From an uncultured Mobiluncus sp. (GTDB taxonomy: Bacteria > Actinomycetota > Actinomycetes > Actinomycetales > Actinomycetaceae), in assembly GCF_943914685.1 (NCBI RefSeq), contig NZ_CALUCZ010000009.1, positions 1-64,000 of the forward strand: 64,000 bases of DNA, written 5' to 3'. The notes beneath the pieces were generated by a model. It searched no databases and was not told the origin of the DNA. It saw only the letters and a program-made list of their open reading frames with translations. The position numbers and the translations under genes were made by a program. This document shows, piece by piece, positions 32,219 through 42,830 of this stretch. The stretch's first letter is position 1. Each line of letters opens with the position of its first letter.

Positions 32219-32536
32219 ATGCCCTGGATAATACTGGTAGTTTCTGGAATGTTCGAGGCCGTGTGGGCCACAGCACTGTCCAAATCAGAAGGTTTCACCA
32301 AACTAATCCCCGTCCTGGTATTTCTTTTCGGGGCAGCCGTGTCAATGGGTGGTCTGGCCTATGCGTTGAAAACTATCCCCGTTGGCACCGGCTATGCCGT
32401 GTGGGTCGGAATCGGCGCTGGCACCACTGCTATCTGGGCTTTCACCACCGGTGCCGAGGTAGTTTCGATACTAAAAGTCCTGTTAATACTGGGGATAATA
32501 GCCTGTGTCATCGGCCTCAAGCTGGTCAGCGACTAG
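32219..32536 (+). CDS. gdx: SMR-family guanidinium exporter (Gdx/SugE)
   Basis: The 105-residue protein has four transmembrane helices and the SMR signature: WIILVVSGMFEAVWATALSK with the essential membrane Glu in helix 1, then GLAYALKTIPVGTGYAVWVG and a Gly-rich helix 4. The helix-1 sequence GMFEAVWA is of the Gdx/SugE type rather than the EmrE type. The guanidine-II riboswitch directly upstream supports export of guanidinium with proton antiport. ATG 32219 follows AGGAGGG by 4-5 nt. It is a single gene, so it probably works as a homodimer. Confidence 0.93.
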   Translation: MPWIILVVSGMFEAVWATALSKSEGFTKLIPVLVFLFGAAVSMGGLAYALKTIPVGTGYAVWVGIGAGTTAIWAFTTGAEVVSILKVLLILGIIACVIGLKLVSD

Positions 32537-32657
32537 GCGCACTTGGACAATCCCCACGCAACCGCGTCTTTCTTGACACACGCGAAAAGTGGCACACGTC
32601 AAGGTAGCCAGCAATGAGGGGGTGCATCACCTCAACGTACTTTCCTGACCTGGGACT

Positions 32658-34532
<1,875 letters not shown>

Positions 34533-34629
34533 CGAGAACCTTTCGCATTGAGGGATTGTTTCAAAACGTACAAGGCACAATTATAATTTCATACTAACAA
34601 AATTCCCTGTGACATGGTAAATTTAGGTC

Positions 34630-35715
34630 ATGCTCGAGGAAATTTCCCTGATAGCTGACGTGCGCTCCGGTGTCGGCGCTCGCCTAGCTGAACCGTGGAA
34701 ATATTGCACCAGCAAAGCCCTCACTACCACGCAGCTTGACGAGTTTTCCGCACCAACCATCGGATTACTCAACCGCGGCAAGCGTTTTCGGGCTATCGCT
34801 GCCTACATGGGTTGGATTAGCGCCGCTGGTCCTCTCAAATCGGACGAGATTCCCGACCAACTTCTGGACTTGGGCGCCAGCCTCGAACTGTTCCAGGCTT
34901 CGGCCCTGGTTCATGACGACATCATCGATGAAGCGATGAAACGCCGTGGCCTGCCCTCAGCGCAAATCGCGTTTATGACTTCTCTGCTCTCGGGCGGACC
35001 TCGCTTCGGCGAGTTTGCGGCCATTCTCTGGGGCGATTTGCTCTATGCGGCAGCAAACTCTTACTTTTCCCAGGCTATCAGCACGCTCTCTAATGAGAAT
35101 TCCCAAAAGGCCTGCGATTTCTATGTCTCTATGCAAGCTGAGGTTGCTTACGGACAGTTCCTCGATCTTTCCGCTGAAACCCGCGAGATTTCGCCCAATC
35201 TGCCGCCGCGTAAAGACGCCGCTATGGAGATTATCAAGCACAAGACCGCGCGTTACTCAGTGGTGATACCGCTGTTACTGGGGGCCGCCCTGCGGGGTGC
35301 CAGTGATTCCCTGATAGAACAGTTGGAGGGGTTCGCCACTCCCCTGGGCGTGGCTTACCAGCTGCGCGATGACGATCTGGGAATTTTTGGCGATCAAGAG
35401 CTGACCGGGAAACCGGCAGGCGATGATATTCGTTCCGGAAAACGCACGGTGCAACTCGCTCTCGCCTGGGAGATGACTGACGACCCGGGACGCGACTACC
35501 TGATGCGCTACTGGGGGGCGCCGGACTTGACCCCGCCTATCATCGACAATATTTGCGCCATCATCACCGGTTCTGGAGCGCGGCACGCTATTTCCGACCT
35601 AATGAATGAGCACCTGGAACAATCCCAGAAATACCTTGACGCCATGCCGTGCGAAACGGAAGTGAAACGGCAACTCGCGGCTTTCGGATCCGCCCTGGTG
35701 AACCGCGCCAACTAG
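34630..35715 (+). CDS. Polyprenyl (geranylgeranyl/farnesyl-type) diphosphate synthase
   Basis: The 361-residue trans-prenyltransferase has the first Asp-rich motif in ALVHDDIIDEAMKRRG and the second in YQLRDDDLGIFGD. It extends allylic diphosphates with IPP; the product length cannot be told. It corresponds to IdsA2 in the mycobacterial order (prenyl synthase, Rv2175c, PknL). A TAAATT box ends 6 nt before the ATG, so the message may be leaderless. It overlaps the convergent Rv2175c-like gene by 4 nt. Confidence 0.88.
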   Translation: MLEEISLIADVRSGVGARLAEPWKYCTSKALTTTQLDEFSAPTIGLLNRGKRFRAIAAYMGWISAAGPLKSDEIPDQLLDLGASLELFQASALVHDDIIDEAMKRRGLPSAQIAFMTSLLSGGPRFGEFAAILWGDLLYAAANSYFSQAISTLSNENSQKACDFYVSMQAEVAYGQFLDLSAETREISPNLPPRKDAAMEIIKHKTARYSVVIPLLLGAALRGASDSLIEQLEGFATPLGVAYQLRDDDLGIFGDQELTGKPAGDDIRSGKRTVQLALAWEMTDDPGRDYLMRYWGAPDLTPPIIDNICAIITGSGARHAISDLMNEHLEQSQKYLDAMPCETEVKRQLAAFGSALVNRAN

Positions 35716-36083
35716 AGAGCCAAGGCACCGGCCACGCGGCGCACAGCTTTCTTGCGTCCCGCCCGTAAAGCATTCAACGGGGTGTCCCCCAAGCTTTCGT
35801 CCTCGCTCAACACCCAGTTCATCGCCTCGGCGTCGCTGAACCCGCCGTCGCGCAAAAGAATCAGGGTGCCGCGCAAGACCTCCAGTGGGCCGCGGTAATC
35901 CCCCTCAGACTCGCCAGCCACCAGGAAAACCTGGGGAATACGCAGCTTTCCGTCCTCTGGCGACGGCAGGGCCAGCAGGGATACATCTTTCAGCCAGGAG
36001 CGAATGACTTTCGCTTCCACGCCCAGATAAGCCGCCGCTTCATTGATAGTTAGCCAGTTATATTCCTTCCAGATTTCACTCAC
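35712..36083 (-). CDS. Rv2175c-family DNA-binding protein
   Basis: The 123-residue protein has an N-terminal winged helix-turn-helix (WLTINEAAAYLGVEAKVIRS, about residues 10-29) and a C-terminal part with GDYRGPLEVLRGTLILLRDG, both typical of Rv2175c. In mycobacteria that protein binds DNA and is phosphorylated by PknL. Here the PknL-like kinase gene is divergent and adjacent, so the pair is kept. The natural DNA targets are not known. Confidence 0.85.
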   Translation of the reverse strand: MSEIWKEYNWLTINEAAAYLGVEAKVIRSWLKDVSLLALPSPEDGKLRIPQVFLVAGESEGDYRGPLEVLRGTLILLRDGGFSDAEAMNWVLSEDESLGDTPLNALRAGRKKAVRRVAGALAL

Positions 36084-36163
36084 AAGGCAAAACTAATGCA
36101 AAAAGCGGCGCGTCACGGGGAGGGACACAGAAATACCGGACAATTTAACCTAGACTTTTGGGC

Positions 36164-38281
36164 GTGAGTGACGAAGAAAAGGAAAATTTTGACGGTACCG
36201 GAGCCACGACCGCGGTGCCGGCGCCGAAACCGACTTCCACGGGACGTCACTCCAACGGCAATATGCCCGATTCTTTCCCGCCAGCCCAGCCCACCCCCGC
36301 AGCCCCTCAGGCTCCGCAGAATCCGCCGGATCGCCTGGTGGGACAGACTATTGACACCCGATATGTCATTGAAAAGCGTATTGCCCGCGGCGGCATGGCT
36401 ACCGTGTACCGGGCGCGAGACACGCGCCTGGACCGCCCGGTCGCTTTGAAAATTATGTATCCACACCTGGCGGAGTCCGCGGACTTCGTGGCTCGGTTTC
36501 GCCGGGAGGCTCGGGCGGCGGCAAAGCTGACCCACCCCGGTGTGGTCGCGGTGTATGACCAAGGCAGCGCCCAAGGCTCCAGCTACCTGGTAATGGAACT
36601 GGTAAAGGGCCCTAACCTGCGCACTTACCTGCGTTCGCAAGGGTGCCTGCCGGTAGGCGAGGCTCTCAAAATCACCAAAGAAATCCTCCAAGCCCTGGCT
36701 GCCGCCCACCGCTCCGGGCTGATTCACCGCGATGTTAAGCCAGAAAACGTGCTGTTGCCGGAACCCGGCCAGGTAAAGGTCGCCGATTTTGGTTTGGCGC
36801 GCGCTGCCTCCGAAGTCACCGCTGCCACCACCGGCTCAATCCTGGGGACGGTAGCGTACCTGTCTCCCGAGACCGTCTCAGGGGCGGCCGCGGATTCCCG
36901 CGTGGACGTTTACGCGACCGGCATCATGCTTTTTGAGCTCTTGGCTGGAGTTCCCCCGTTCTCCGGCGATTCTCCAATCCAGATTGCTTACGCCCACGTG
37001 AACCAAGATGTTCCGCGCATCAAAGAAACCGAGCCTTGGGTGCCCCAGCCCGTCGACGACCTGATTGCGAAACTCACGACCCGCGACCCCGCTAAACGGC
37101 CTTTGAATGGTGATGCTGCCCTGGAACTGCTTAACCAAACTATCGCCGAGCTGGACCCTACCGAGATGGCACTGCGCGGGGACACTCCACCGGCACCCCA
37201 CGCCGCCGATACAGACTCGGACCAGGAACTGACCCCGACTCTCAACGAAGTTCCGTTGCCCGGTGCCCCCGGTTCTCCCTCGCATCACAAGTCCTGGTGG
37301 AAACGCCGCCGGGAACGTAAAGCCGGGTCCGCGCTGAGCCCCACTTCCTCCACCACGCCCGCCGGAGCGCCTGCTGACGGCGATACCAGCACCCCGCACA
37401 AGAAGCGGGGGCCCGTGATTGCGGCAATAATCGGCGCCATAGTCCTGTTGGCGGCTATTCTGACCTGGTTCTTTATGTGGGGACCGGGTTCGTTTAGGCC
37501 CATGGTGGACGTGGTCAATCAACAGTGGTCGGACGCCTCCAAGTCCCTCACCACTGCCGATGTGCCTTTTGAACGTGTGGACGTGTTTGACGACAACGTT
37601 CCTGCTGGTAACGTGGCTCGCACCAATCCGGCGCCCGGTAAACCGCTGGGTCGTTTCCAGACCGCGAAAATTTTTGTCTCCAAGGGCGTCGAGATGCTGA
37701 CAATGCCCGATTTGACCGGGAAAACGCGAGAGGAAGCCCTGGAGCTGGTGAAAAAGGCTCGTTTCAATACCCCGCAAATCAGCGAGGACTTCCACGACAC
37801 CGTTCCCCAAGGTCAGGTTTCTGCGCAAGATCCGGCTCCGAATGCCAGCGTAGCGCACAACACGATGGTAAAGATTACGGTTTCAAAGGGACGCCAGCCG
37901 GTATCGATGCCAGATTTGGTGGGTAAACCAATCCAAGAGGCCGAAAACGAGTTGACCCGGGTCGGTTTGCAACCCCAGGTCACGGAAGATTTCTCGGATA
38001 GTGTCCCCAAAGGCAAGGTCATCAACCAAAGCGTGGCTCCCAACACCACGGTTCACCGGCTGGATCAGGTGGCTCTGGTGGTTTCTAAAGGCCCGGAAAT
38101 GGTGGCGGTGCCAAATGTTTTCGGCAAAAACGAAAGCGATGCCCGCGCTGCCCTGGAATCCGCCGGGTTTACGGTGAACGTGAAACGGACCTTCGGGGAT
38201 TCCAAGCGGGTCTTGAACTCCAACCCTAGTGCCGGTACCCAAGCTAAAGTCGGCTCCACGGTGACGATTACCCTGTTCTAA
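36164..38281 (+). CDS. pknL: Membrane Ser/Thr protein kinase with PASTA repeats
   Basis: The 705-residue kinase has a disordered Pro-rich N-terminus, then a Hanks-type kinase domain: Gly loop RIARGGMATVYRAR (about 71), catalytic Lys in VALKI (about 93), HRDVKPEN (about 187), DFGLA (about 206) and LGTVAYLSPE. A basic/Pro linker precedes one transmembrane helix (about 417-437). Four PASTA modules follow outside the cell (for example VSMPDLVGKPIQEAENELTR), so it should sense peptidoglycan or lipid II. TAGACT ends 7 nt before the GTG 36164, indicating a leaderless start. The symbol rests on synteny with Rv2175c. Confidence 0.88.
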   Translation: MSDEEKENFDGTGATTAVPAPKPTSTGRHSNGNMPDSFPPAQPTPAAPQAPQNPPDRLVGQTIDTRYVIEKRIARGGMATVYRARDTRLDRPVALKIMYPHLAESADFVARFRREARAAAKLTHPGVVAVYDQGSAQGSSYLVMELVKGPNLRTYLRSQGCLPVGEALKITKEILQALAAAHRSGLIHRDVKPENVLLPEPGQVKVADFGLARAASEVTAATTGSILGTVAYLSPETVSGAAADSRVDVYATGIMLFELLAGVPPFSGDSPIQIAYAHVNQDVPRIKETEPWVPQPVDDLIAKLTTRDPAKRPLNGDAALELLNQTIAELDPTEMALRGDTPPAPHAADTDSDQELTPTLNEVPLPGAPGSPSHHKSWWKRRRERKAGSALSPTSSTTPAGAPADGDTSTPHKKRGPVIAAIIGAIVLLAAILTWFFMWGPGSFRPMVDVVNQQWSDASKSLTTADVPFERVDVFDDNVPAGNVARTNPAPGKPLGRFQTAKIFVSKGVEMLTMPDLTGKTREEALELVKKARFNTPQISEDFHDTVPQGQVSAQDPAPNASVAHNTMVKITVSKGRQPVSMPDLVGKPIQEAENELTRVGLQPQVTEDFSDSVPKGKVINQSVAPNTTVHRLDQVALVVSKGPEMVAVPNVFGKNESDARAALESAGFTVNVKRTFGDSKRVLNSNPSAGTQAKVGSTVTITLF

Positions 38282-38362
38282 GCACACTCGAGCCCGGTGA
38301 ACCGGGGTCTGCCCCCGGAAAACGACTGCTAGGTCAACGCCACGACGCCCGACCGGCGCGGA

Positions 38363-39787
38363 TTAAAACCCCAGCGCCGGGAAGTTCTCTAAATCCGCCG
38401 GTTGGATTCCCGGTTTTGCCTGAGCCAGCATTTGCGCCACCAAGAAAGCCAGTTCCAGGGCCTGTTGGTGGTTCAGACGGGGATCGACCAAAGTTTCGTA
38501 ACGGTTGGCAAGGGCGGATTCGTCGATAGTTTCCGTACCGCCAACAATTTCGGTCACGTCCTCGCCCGTCAGTTCCACGTGAATGCCCCCGGGAACCGTC
38601 CCCACGGCCTCGTGCGCGGCAAAAAATCCCCGCACCTCGTCCAGAATCGTCTCAAAGTGACGAGTTTTGTAGCCCGAACCGGTCTTTACCGTGTTGCCGT
38701 GCATCGGATCGCACATCCACACCAGAGGAGTGCCGGTGTCTTTGCCGGCCTGCAACAGGGGGGGAAGTTTTTCCCGGATATTGCTGGCTCCCATCCGGGT
38801 GATGAAAGTCAACCGTCCCGCCAACCCCTCCGGGTTCAACCGTTCCACAAGCCCTTTCACGTCATCAGGAGTCGAATTCGGCCCCAGCTTGACCCCCAGC
38901 GGATTTTTCACCTGAGAGAGCAGAGCCACGTGCGCTCCGTCCACCTGGCGGGTGCGTTCCCCAATCCACAAGAAGTGCGCGGAAGTGTCGTACAAATCCC
39001 CGCTGATGGAATCCACGCGGGTCAGGGCGCTTTCGTATTCTAGGAGGAGCGCTTCATGCGCGGCATAAAAATCGGTGGTTCGCAGCGCGTCCGAGGGAAC
39101 CCCGGTAGCTTTCATAAACTGCATGGCGGCGTCAATCGCGGTAGCCAGGTCATCAAATTTCGAGTAAGCCCGGTTGCGCATGAAACCTTTGTTCCACTCG
39201 TGGACTCGGCGCATATCCGCGTAACCGCCCTGGGTAAAAGCCCGAATCAGGTTCAGAGTGGCGGCGGAATACTGGTAGCAGGACATGAGCCGGCGCGGGT
39301 CGGGAGTGCGCGAGTCCGCGTTGAATTCATGTCCGTTTACCGCGTCGCCTCGGTAGGATTCCAAAGTCACCCCGTCGCGGGTTTCTGTATCAGAAGAGCG
39401 GGGTTTGGCGTATTGGCCTGCCATGCGGCCCATTTTGATGATGGGCAGTCCCCCGCCGTAAGCGAGAACGACTGCCATTTGTAGAATCGTCTGAATTTTT
39501 AGTTTCAGGTGGTCGGCAGTGGATTCCGCGAACGTTTCCGCGCAGTCCCCGCCGGTCAGCACGAAAGCCTCGCCGACGCAAGCTTGTGCCATCAGGTTTT
39601 GCAGTTCGTTGACCTCTCCGGCAAAAACCAGCGGCGGGCGCTGTTTCAAGGCAGCACAGACCTCGGTGACCTTGGCTGGGTCAGGATAGTGCGGCTGCTG
39701 GAAAGCAGCTGCGCTGCGCCAGACAGTTTCAAAATCCCGTAGTGTATTCAAGACCATTTCCGCGTTCCCACTTCGTGTGTTTGCCAT
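38363..39787 (-). CDS. aroG: Class II 3-deoxy-7-phosphoheptulonate synthase
   Basis: The 474-residue enzyme makes DAHP from PEP and erythrose 4-phosphate, the first shikimate step. Class II marks are AFVLTGGDCAETFAES, IKMGRMAGQYAKPRS, TRMGASNIREKLPPLL and WMCDPMHGNT. The length is normal. It lies downstream of pknL in the same position as Rv2178c. The ATG at 39787 is preceded by a 12-bp hairpin whose 3' strand contains the only Shine-Dalgarno-like sequence, GGAGCGAGG. Confidence 0.93.
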   Translation of the reverse strand: MANTRSGNAEMVLNTLRDFETVWRSAAAFQQPHYPDPAKVTEVCAALKQRPPLVFAGEVNELQNLMAQACVGEAFVLTGGDCAETFAESTADHLKLKIQTILQMAVVLAYGGGLPIIKMGRMAGQYAKPRSSDTETRDGVTLESYRGDAVNGHEFNADSRTPDPRRLMSCYQYSAATLNLIRAFTQGGYADMRRVHEWNKGFMRNRAYSKFDDLATAIDAAMQFMKATGVPSDALRTTDFYAAHEALLLEYESALTRVDSISGDLYDTSAHFLWIGERTRQVDGAHVALLSQVKNPLGVKLGPNSTPDDVKGLVERLNPEGLAGRLTFITRMGASNIREKLPPLLQAGKDTGTPLVWMCDPMHGNTVKTGSGYKTRHFETILDEVRGFFAAHEAVGTVPGGIHVELTGEDVTEIVGGTETIDESALANRYETLVDPRLNHQQALELAFLVAQMLAQAKPGIQPADLENFPALGF

Positions 39788-39789
39788 TA

Positions 39790-39837
39790 AAAGCCCTCGC
39801 TCCGGGCAACTTTCCTATAGTTTAACCCGGAGCGAGG
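39790..39837 (-). terminator. Hairpin between pfp and aroG, terminator or leader switch
   Basis: Minus strand: a perfect 12-bp stem (39837-39826 with 39806-39795) with a 19-nt loop, followed by GCTTTT and then the aroG ATG. The geometry is a terminator for the upstream phosphofructokinase gene. The stem also contains the GGAG/GAGG of the aroG ribosome site, so it could hold back aroG translation in read-through mRNA. Confidence 0.7.
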
Positions 39838-39859
39838 CAGGTGAGAAAACCTGAAAAGC

Positions 39860-41059
39860 CTAGGCTTGGCCAATCTCCTGGAGCATCTGGCGGAACCACG
39901 GCAGGTTCACGTCGAACGGCTTGCCGCCCTTGATGCGCTGGAAATCGATACAGCTCAAACGGTTACCATTTTCCTCATCGTGTCCAATGACCCCGGATTC
40001 TCCGGCGATAGCGCACTGCACGCCCAGGTCAACCATGCCCTTGATGAGCTGCAAGTCAGCTTGATTGGACGGGGCGGAACGCGCGAAGTAGCCGGATTTT
40101 TGAACCAGGACTTTTTCGGCGTCTAGCGCCTTGGCAAAACGCTTGGCAAAGTATTGTCCCGGATTGATTTCGTCCAGACGCACGTGGCCGAACGCGTCAC
40201 GATTGACGACCTGGTTCTGAGCCTCCATCTCGGCCACAATGTCCATGACCCCGGCGCCCTCGGACAGGAAAATGTTGACGGTGTCGTTCTCGTCCATAAT
40301 TTTCTTGAGGCGCTTGCCTTCGGACTCGATGTCCATGTGCATCTCCGGCACGTAGATACCGTTGATATCCCAGTGTTTACGGTCCAACCCCACCGACGGC
40401 ACAAAGGTTTGCTGGTCCAGCCACTCGCGATACAGCTTTGCCGAGTACGCCGTCAACCAGCCGCAGTTGCGCCCCATTACCTCATGCACAATCAGCATTC
40501 GCGGGGATACGCGGGATTCAGAAATAATGTGCTGGGCAAATAGGGAAGTATTTTCCGCCGCCGTGTAGGCACCCAAAGATTGACGAATCGGCACCACGTC
40601 GTTGTCAATCGTCTTGGGCAAACCCACCACCGTAAGGTGATAGCTATGTTCCTCGAGGTAAGCAGCCAAATCCGCGGCGGTCGTGTTCGTGTCGTCCCCG
40701 CCGATGGTGTGCAACACGTCAACACCATCTTTCACCAGCTGGTCGGCGGCAACTTTCAGGGCGTTCTCGCCTTCCTTGATGAGACCTCGTTTCACAAGGT
40801 CGGCGGTGTTCGTCAGCTTGACCCGGGAGTTACCGATGGGTGAACCGCCATAGAGCTGCAAACGGGCGGCGTGAGCCCGGGCGTCATCATCAATCTGCAA
40901 ATACTTGCCGGTGAGCAGACCGTGATAGCCGTGCTCATAAGCGATGATTTCCACCTCCGGTTCCAACTCGGTGTACCGTTCAATCAACATGCCCACCGCG
41001 GTGGACAGGCACGGCGCAAAACCGCCGGCCGTCAACAGAGCTACTCGCTTCAGAGCCAT
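39860..41059 (-). CDS. pfp: PPi-dependent 6-phosphofructokinase
   Basis: The 399-residue enzyme phosphorylates fructose 6-phosphate reversibly. Two positions decide the phosphoryl donor: GGDD at 120-123 (ATP enzymes have GGDG) and PKTIDND at 148-154 (ATP enzymes have PGTIDND). Both match the pyrophosphate type. MGRNCGWLTA binds substrate. This would make the step reversible and save ATP. The start ATG 41059 follows AAAGG. The gene ends before a hairpin that separates it from aroG. Confidence 0.88.
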   Translation of the reverse strand: MALKRVALLTAGGFAPCLSTAVGMLIERYTELEPEVEIIAYEHGYHGLLTGKYLQIDDDARAHAARLQLYGGSPIGNSRVKLTNTADLVKRGLIKEGENALKVAADQLVKDGVDVLHTIGGDDTNTTAADLAAYLEEHSYHLTVVGLPKTIDNDVVPIRQSLGAYTAAENTSLFAQHIISESRVSPRMLIVHEVMGRNCGWLTAYSAKLYREWLDQQTFVPSVGLDRKHWDINGIYVPEMHMDIESEGKRLKKIMDENDTVNIFLSEGAGVMDIVAEMEAQNQVVNRDAFGHVRLDEINPGQYFAKRFAKALDAEKVLVQKSGYFARSAPSNQADLQLIKGMVDLGVQCAIAGESGVIGHDEENGNRLSCIDFQRIKGGKPFDVNLPWFRQMLQEIGQA

Positions 41060-41095
41060 ATTTCTGCCTTTCTCGTTGTCCTATTGCTTAACATT

Positions 41096-41905
41096 CTAAG
41101 ATTCATCGCCTGGCTGGGTGGCTAAGTCTGGGGTGGTATTCTGCTGTTCCTCGGAAGGGGAAATATCCGAAGTCCCCGCCTCACTTGCGGCGGTTTCGGA
41201 GTCTTTGCTGGTTTCCCTGCCGGCTTTCCGCTGCGCCTCCAGGCGTTTTTTCACATTGGCAGCATATTCATCAACATATTCCTGGCCGGACAGCAACATC
41301 AGGTCATACATAACTTCGTCGGTGATGGAACGCAGCACGTAGCGATTGTTCTCCATACCCTGGTAGCGGGAGAAGTCCAGAGGCTTTCCGATGATGACCC
41401 CAATACGCTCCAGCTTAGGGATAGTCTTGCCGATAGGCTGCGATTTATTCGTTCCCACCATCGCCACCGGAATAATCGGGGCACCACTAACCAGTGTTAG
41501 CCGAGCAATCCCCGTTTTGCCTCGATAAAGCCTGCCGTCCGGAGAGCGCGTGCCCTCGGGATAGATACCGAACAGCCCGCCGCGTTCCAAAACTTGCAGA
41601 CCTTTATCCAAGGCAACCTGGGAGGCTTTGCCGCCGGAACGGTCTACCGGAATGACCCCCACGGACTGCATAAAATGCTTGGTAATCCAGCCTTTAAAGC
41701 CGGTGCCGGTAAAGTAATCGGATTTCCCGACGAAAGTAATTTCCCGCTTGCTCATCAACGGCAGGAACACCGAGTCGATGACGGCCAGATGATTGGAAGC
41801 CAAAATTGCCGGTCCGGTTTCGGGAATGTTTTCCGCTCCACGTATCCACGGCTGAAACAAGAGGCGCAACAGCGGTCCGGCGACAAACTTTGAGAATCTG
41901 TACAC
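41096..41905 (-). CDS. plsC: 1-acyl-sn-glycerol-3-phosphate acyltransferase (PlsC-like)
   Basis: The 269-residue acyltransferase has the block I NHLAVIDSVFLP (HxxxxD), FVGKSDYF, block III YPEGTRSPDGRLYRGKTG and block IV-like PIIPVAMVG. It should acylate lysophosphatidate in membrane lipid synthesis. The C-terminal 50 residues are Ser/Glu/Thr-rich and lack conservation. The start is GTG 41905 with GGAGG upstream. It occupies the Rv2182c place near aroG. Confidence 0.85.
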   Translation of the reverse strand: MYRFSKFVAGPLLRLLFQPWIRGAENIPETGPAILASNHLAVIDSVFLPLMSKREITFVGKSDYFTGTGFKGWITKHFMQSVGVIPVDRSGGKASQVALDKGLQVLERGGLFGIYPEGTRSPDGRLYRGKTGIARLTLVSGAPIIPVAMVGTNKSQPIGKTIPKLERIGVIIGKPLDFSRYQGMENNRYVLRSITDEVMYDLMLLSGQEYVDEYAANVKKRLEAQRKAGRETSKDSETAASEAGTSDISPSEEQQNTTPDLATQPGDES

Positions 41906-41950
41906 AGTCGATACCTCCAGTGCCCAAAGGGCTTCATGTATAGTTCAAAT

Positions 41951-42295
41951 ATGACGTTTCGTAAACGAAGCGGTCACAAGGATCGCGATGAGGAAACCCC
42001 TGAGGAAGTCAACCGCCGTTTCGAGCAACTCGCGGCGGCCACTCCTGAACTCGGAGGTTTCGGACCTCGGGACTGGACTCCAGCGGAAGACACCGAAGGT
42101 TTCGTGGCTCCCAATCCCCCTTTACCGACCCTGCGGACCCGCACCAAAGTCGGTTGGCTGCTGCTGGTTGCCGCCATCATCGGCTTCATAATCCTGGGGA
42201 TTACGCAACCGGCTTATTCGGCAGTGGCAGCCACGGTGTGCCTGTTGGCACTAGCGGTGGGTATGGGTTTGCTCCTGCCCATCCGCCGGCGCTAA
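41951..42295 (+). CDS. Small two-helix membrane protein
   Basis: The 114-residue protein has a charged N-terminal half (TFRKRSGHKDRDEETPEEVN) and two transmembrane helices at the end (WLLLVAAIIGFIILGITQ and VCLLALAVGMGLLLP), then a basic tail. No family function is known. I choose ATG 41951 because TATAGT ends 6 nt before it (leaderless pattern) and overlaps the alternative ATG at 41936. It is divergent from plsC. Confidence 0.7.
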   Translation: MTFRKRSGHKDRDEETPEEVNRRFEQLAAATPELGGFGPRDWTPAEDTEGFVAPNPPLPTLRTRTKVGWLLLVAAIIGFIILGITQPAYSAVAATVCLLALAVGMGLLLPIRRR

Positions 42296-42300
42296 GGCTC

Positions 42301-42705
42301 TCAAGCCGCCTCAGAAAGAGCCTGCTTTAAGGCCGCCATCACGGCGTCCGCCTCGTAGGGAGCCGGCACACAATAGCTGGCCCCGGACCAGCGTGACATC
42401 CATTCGTCCTGTTGGCGAGCCACCAGCATGATGATTGGCGGAACTTTATCCGCATGGATATTGAGCCAACGAGCCACCGACTGCCCGCCCTCCTGATAGG
42501 TTTCAGCGTCAAGCACCAGAGCCGCATAGCGGTTCTCAGCGAAATTTTGTTTCACTGCATCCGGGGTCGCCACTTCCTGCCAGTCAATCGGCGGTATATC
42601 AAAAGCACCGCTGAGTCCGGCCGCATCCATGACAGTTTGACGGGTATGGGGATTGCCACTGAAAAGCATGATTTGCACGGCATCGGTGCCTGCTATTGCT
42701 TCCAT
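42301..42705 (-). CDS. Pseudo-receiver-domain protein
   Basis: The 134-residue protein has the strand-helix pattern of a response-regulator receiver (VQIMLFSG, AALVLDAETYQEGGQSVARW, PPIIMLVARQQDEW, ASYCVPAPYEADAVMAALKQ). The Asp in LVLDAE sits at the usual phosphorylation site, but the acidic pair near the N-terminus is not seen, so phosphorylation is doubtful. There is no output domain and no kinase nearby. AAAGGAG precedes the ATG. Confidence 0.6.
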   Translation of the reverse strand: MEAIAGTDAVQIMLFSGNPHTRQTVMDAAGLSGAFDIPPIDWQEVATPDAVKQNFAENRYAALVLDAETYQEGGQSVARWLNIHADKVPPIIMLVARQQDEWMSRWSGASYCVPAPYEADAVMAALKQALSEAA

Positions 42706-42830
42706 AGAATTCGCTCCTTTACTGAAGACATGAACATTTTACCTACCGATGGTGTGCACGCCAAACAGTTCAGCCGTACCGACCGGCAAGCACAGCCCGA
42801 GCCTGCCGAACAGAAATCCTCTGTCCCGGC

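Noticed and set aside
32566..32610. Inverted CTTGAC/GTCAAG pair downstream of gdx
   Set aside because: The stem is only 6 bp with a long loop and no T run, so it is too weak to call a terminator or operator.
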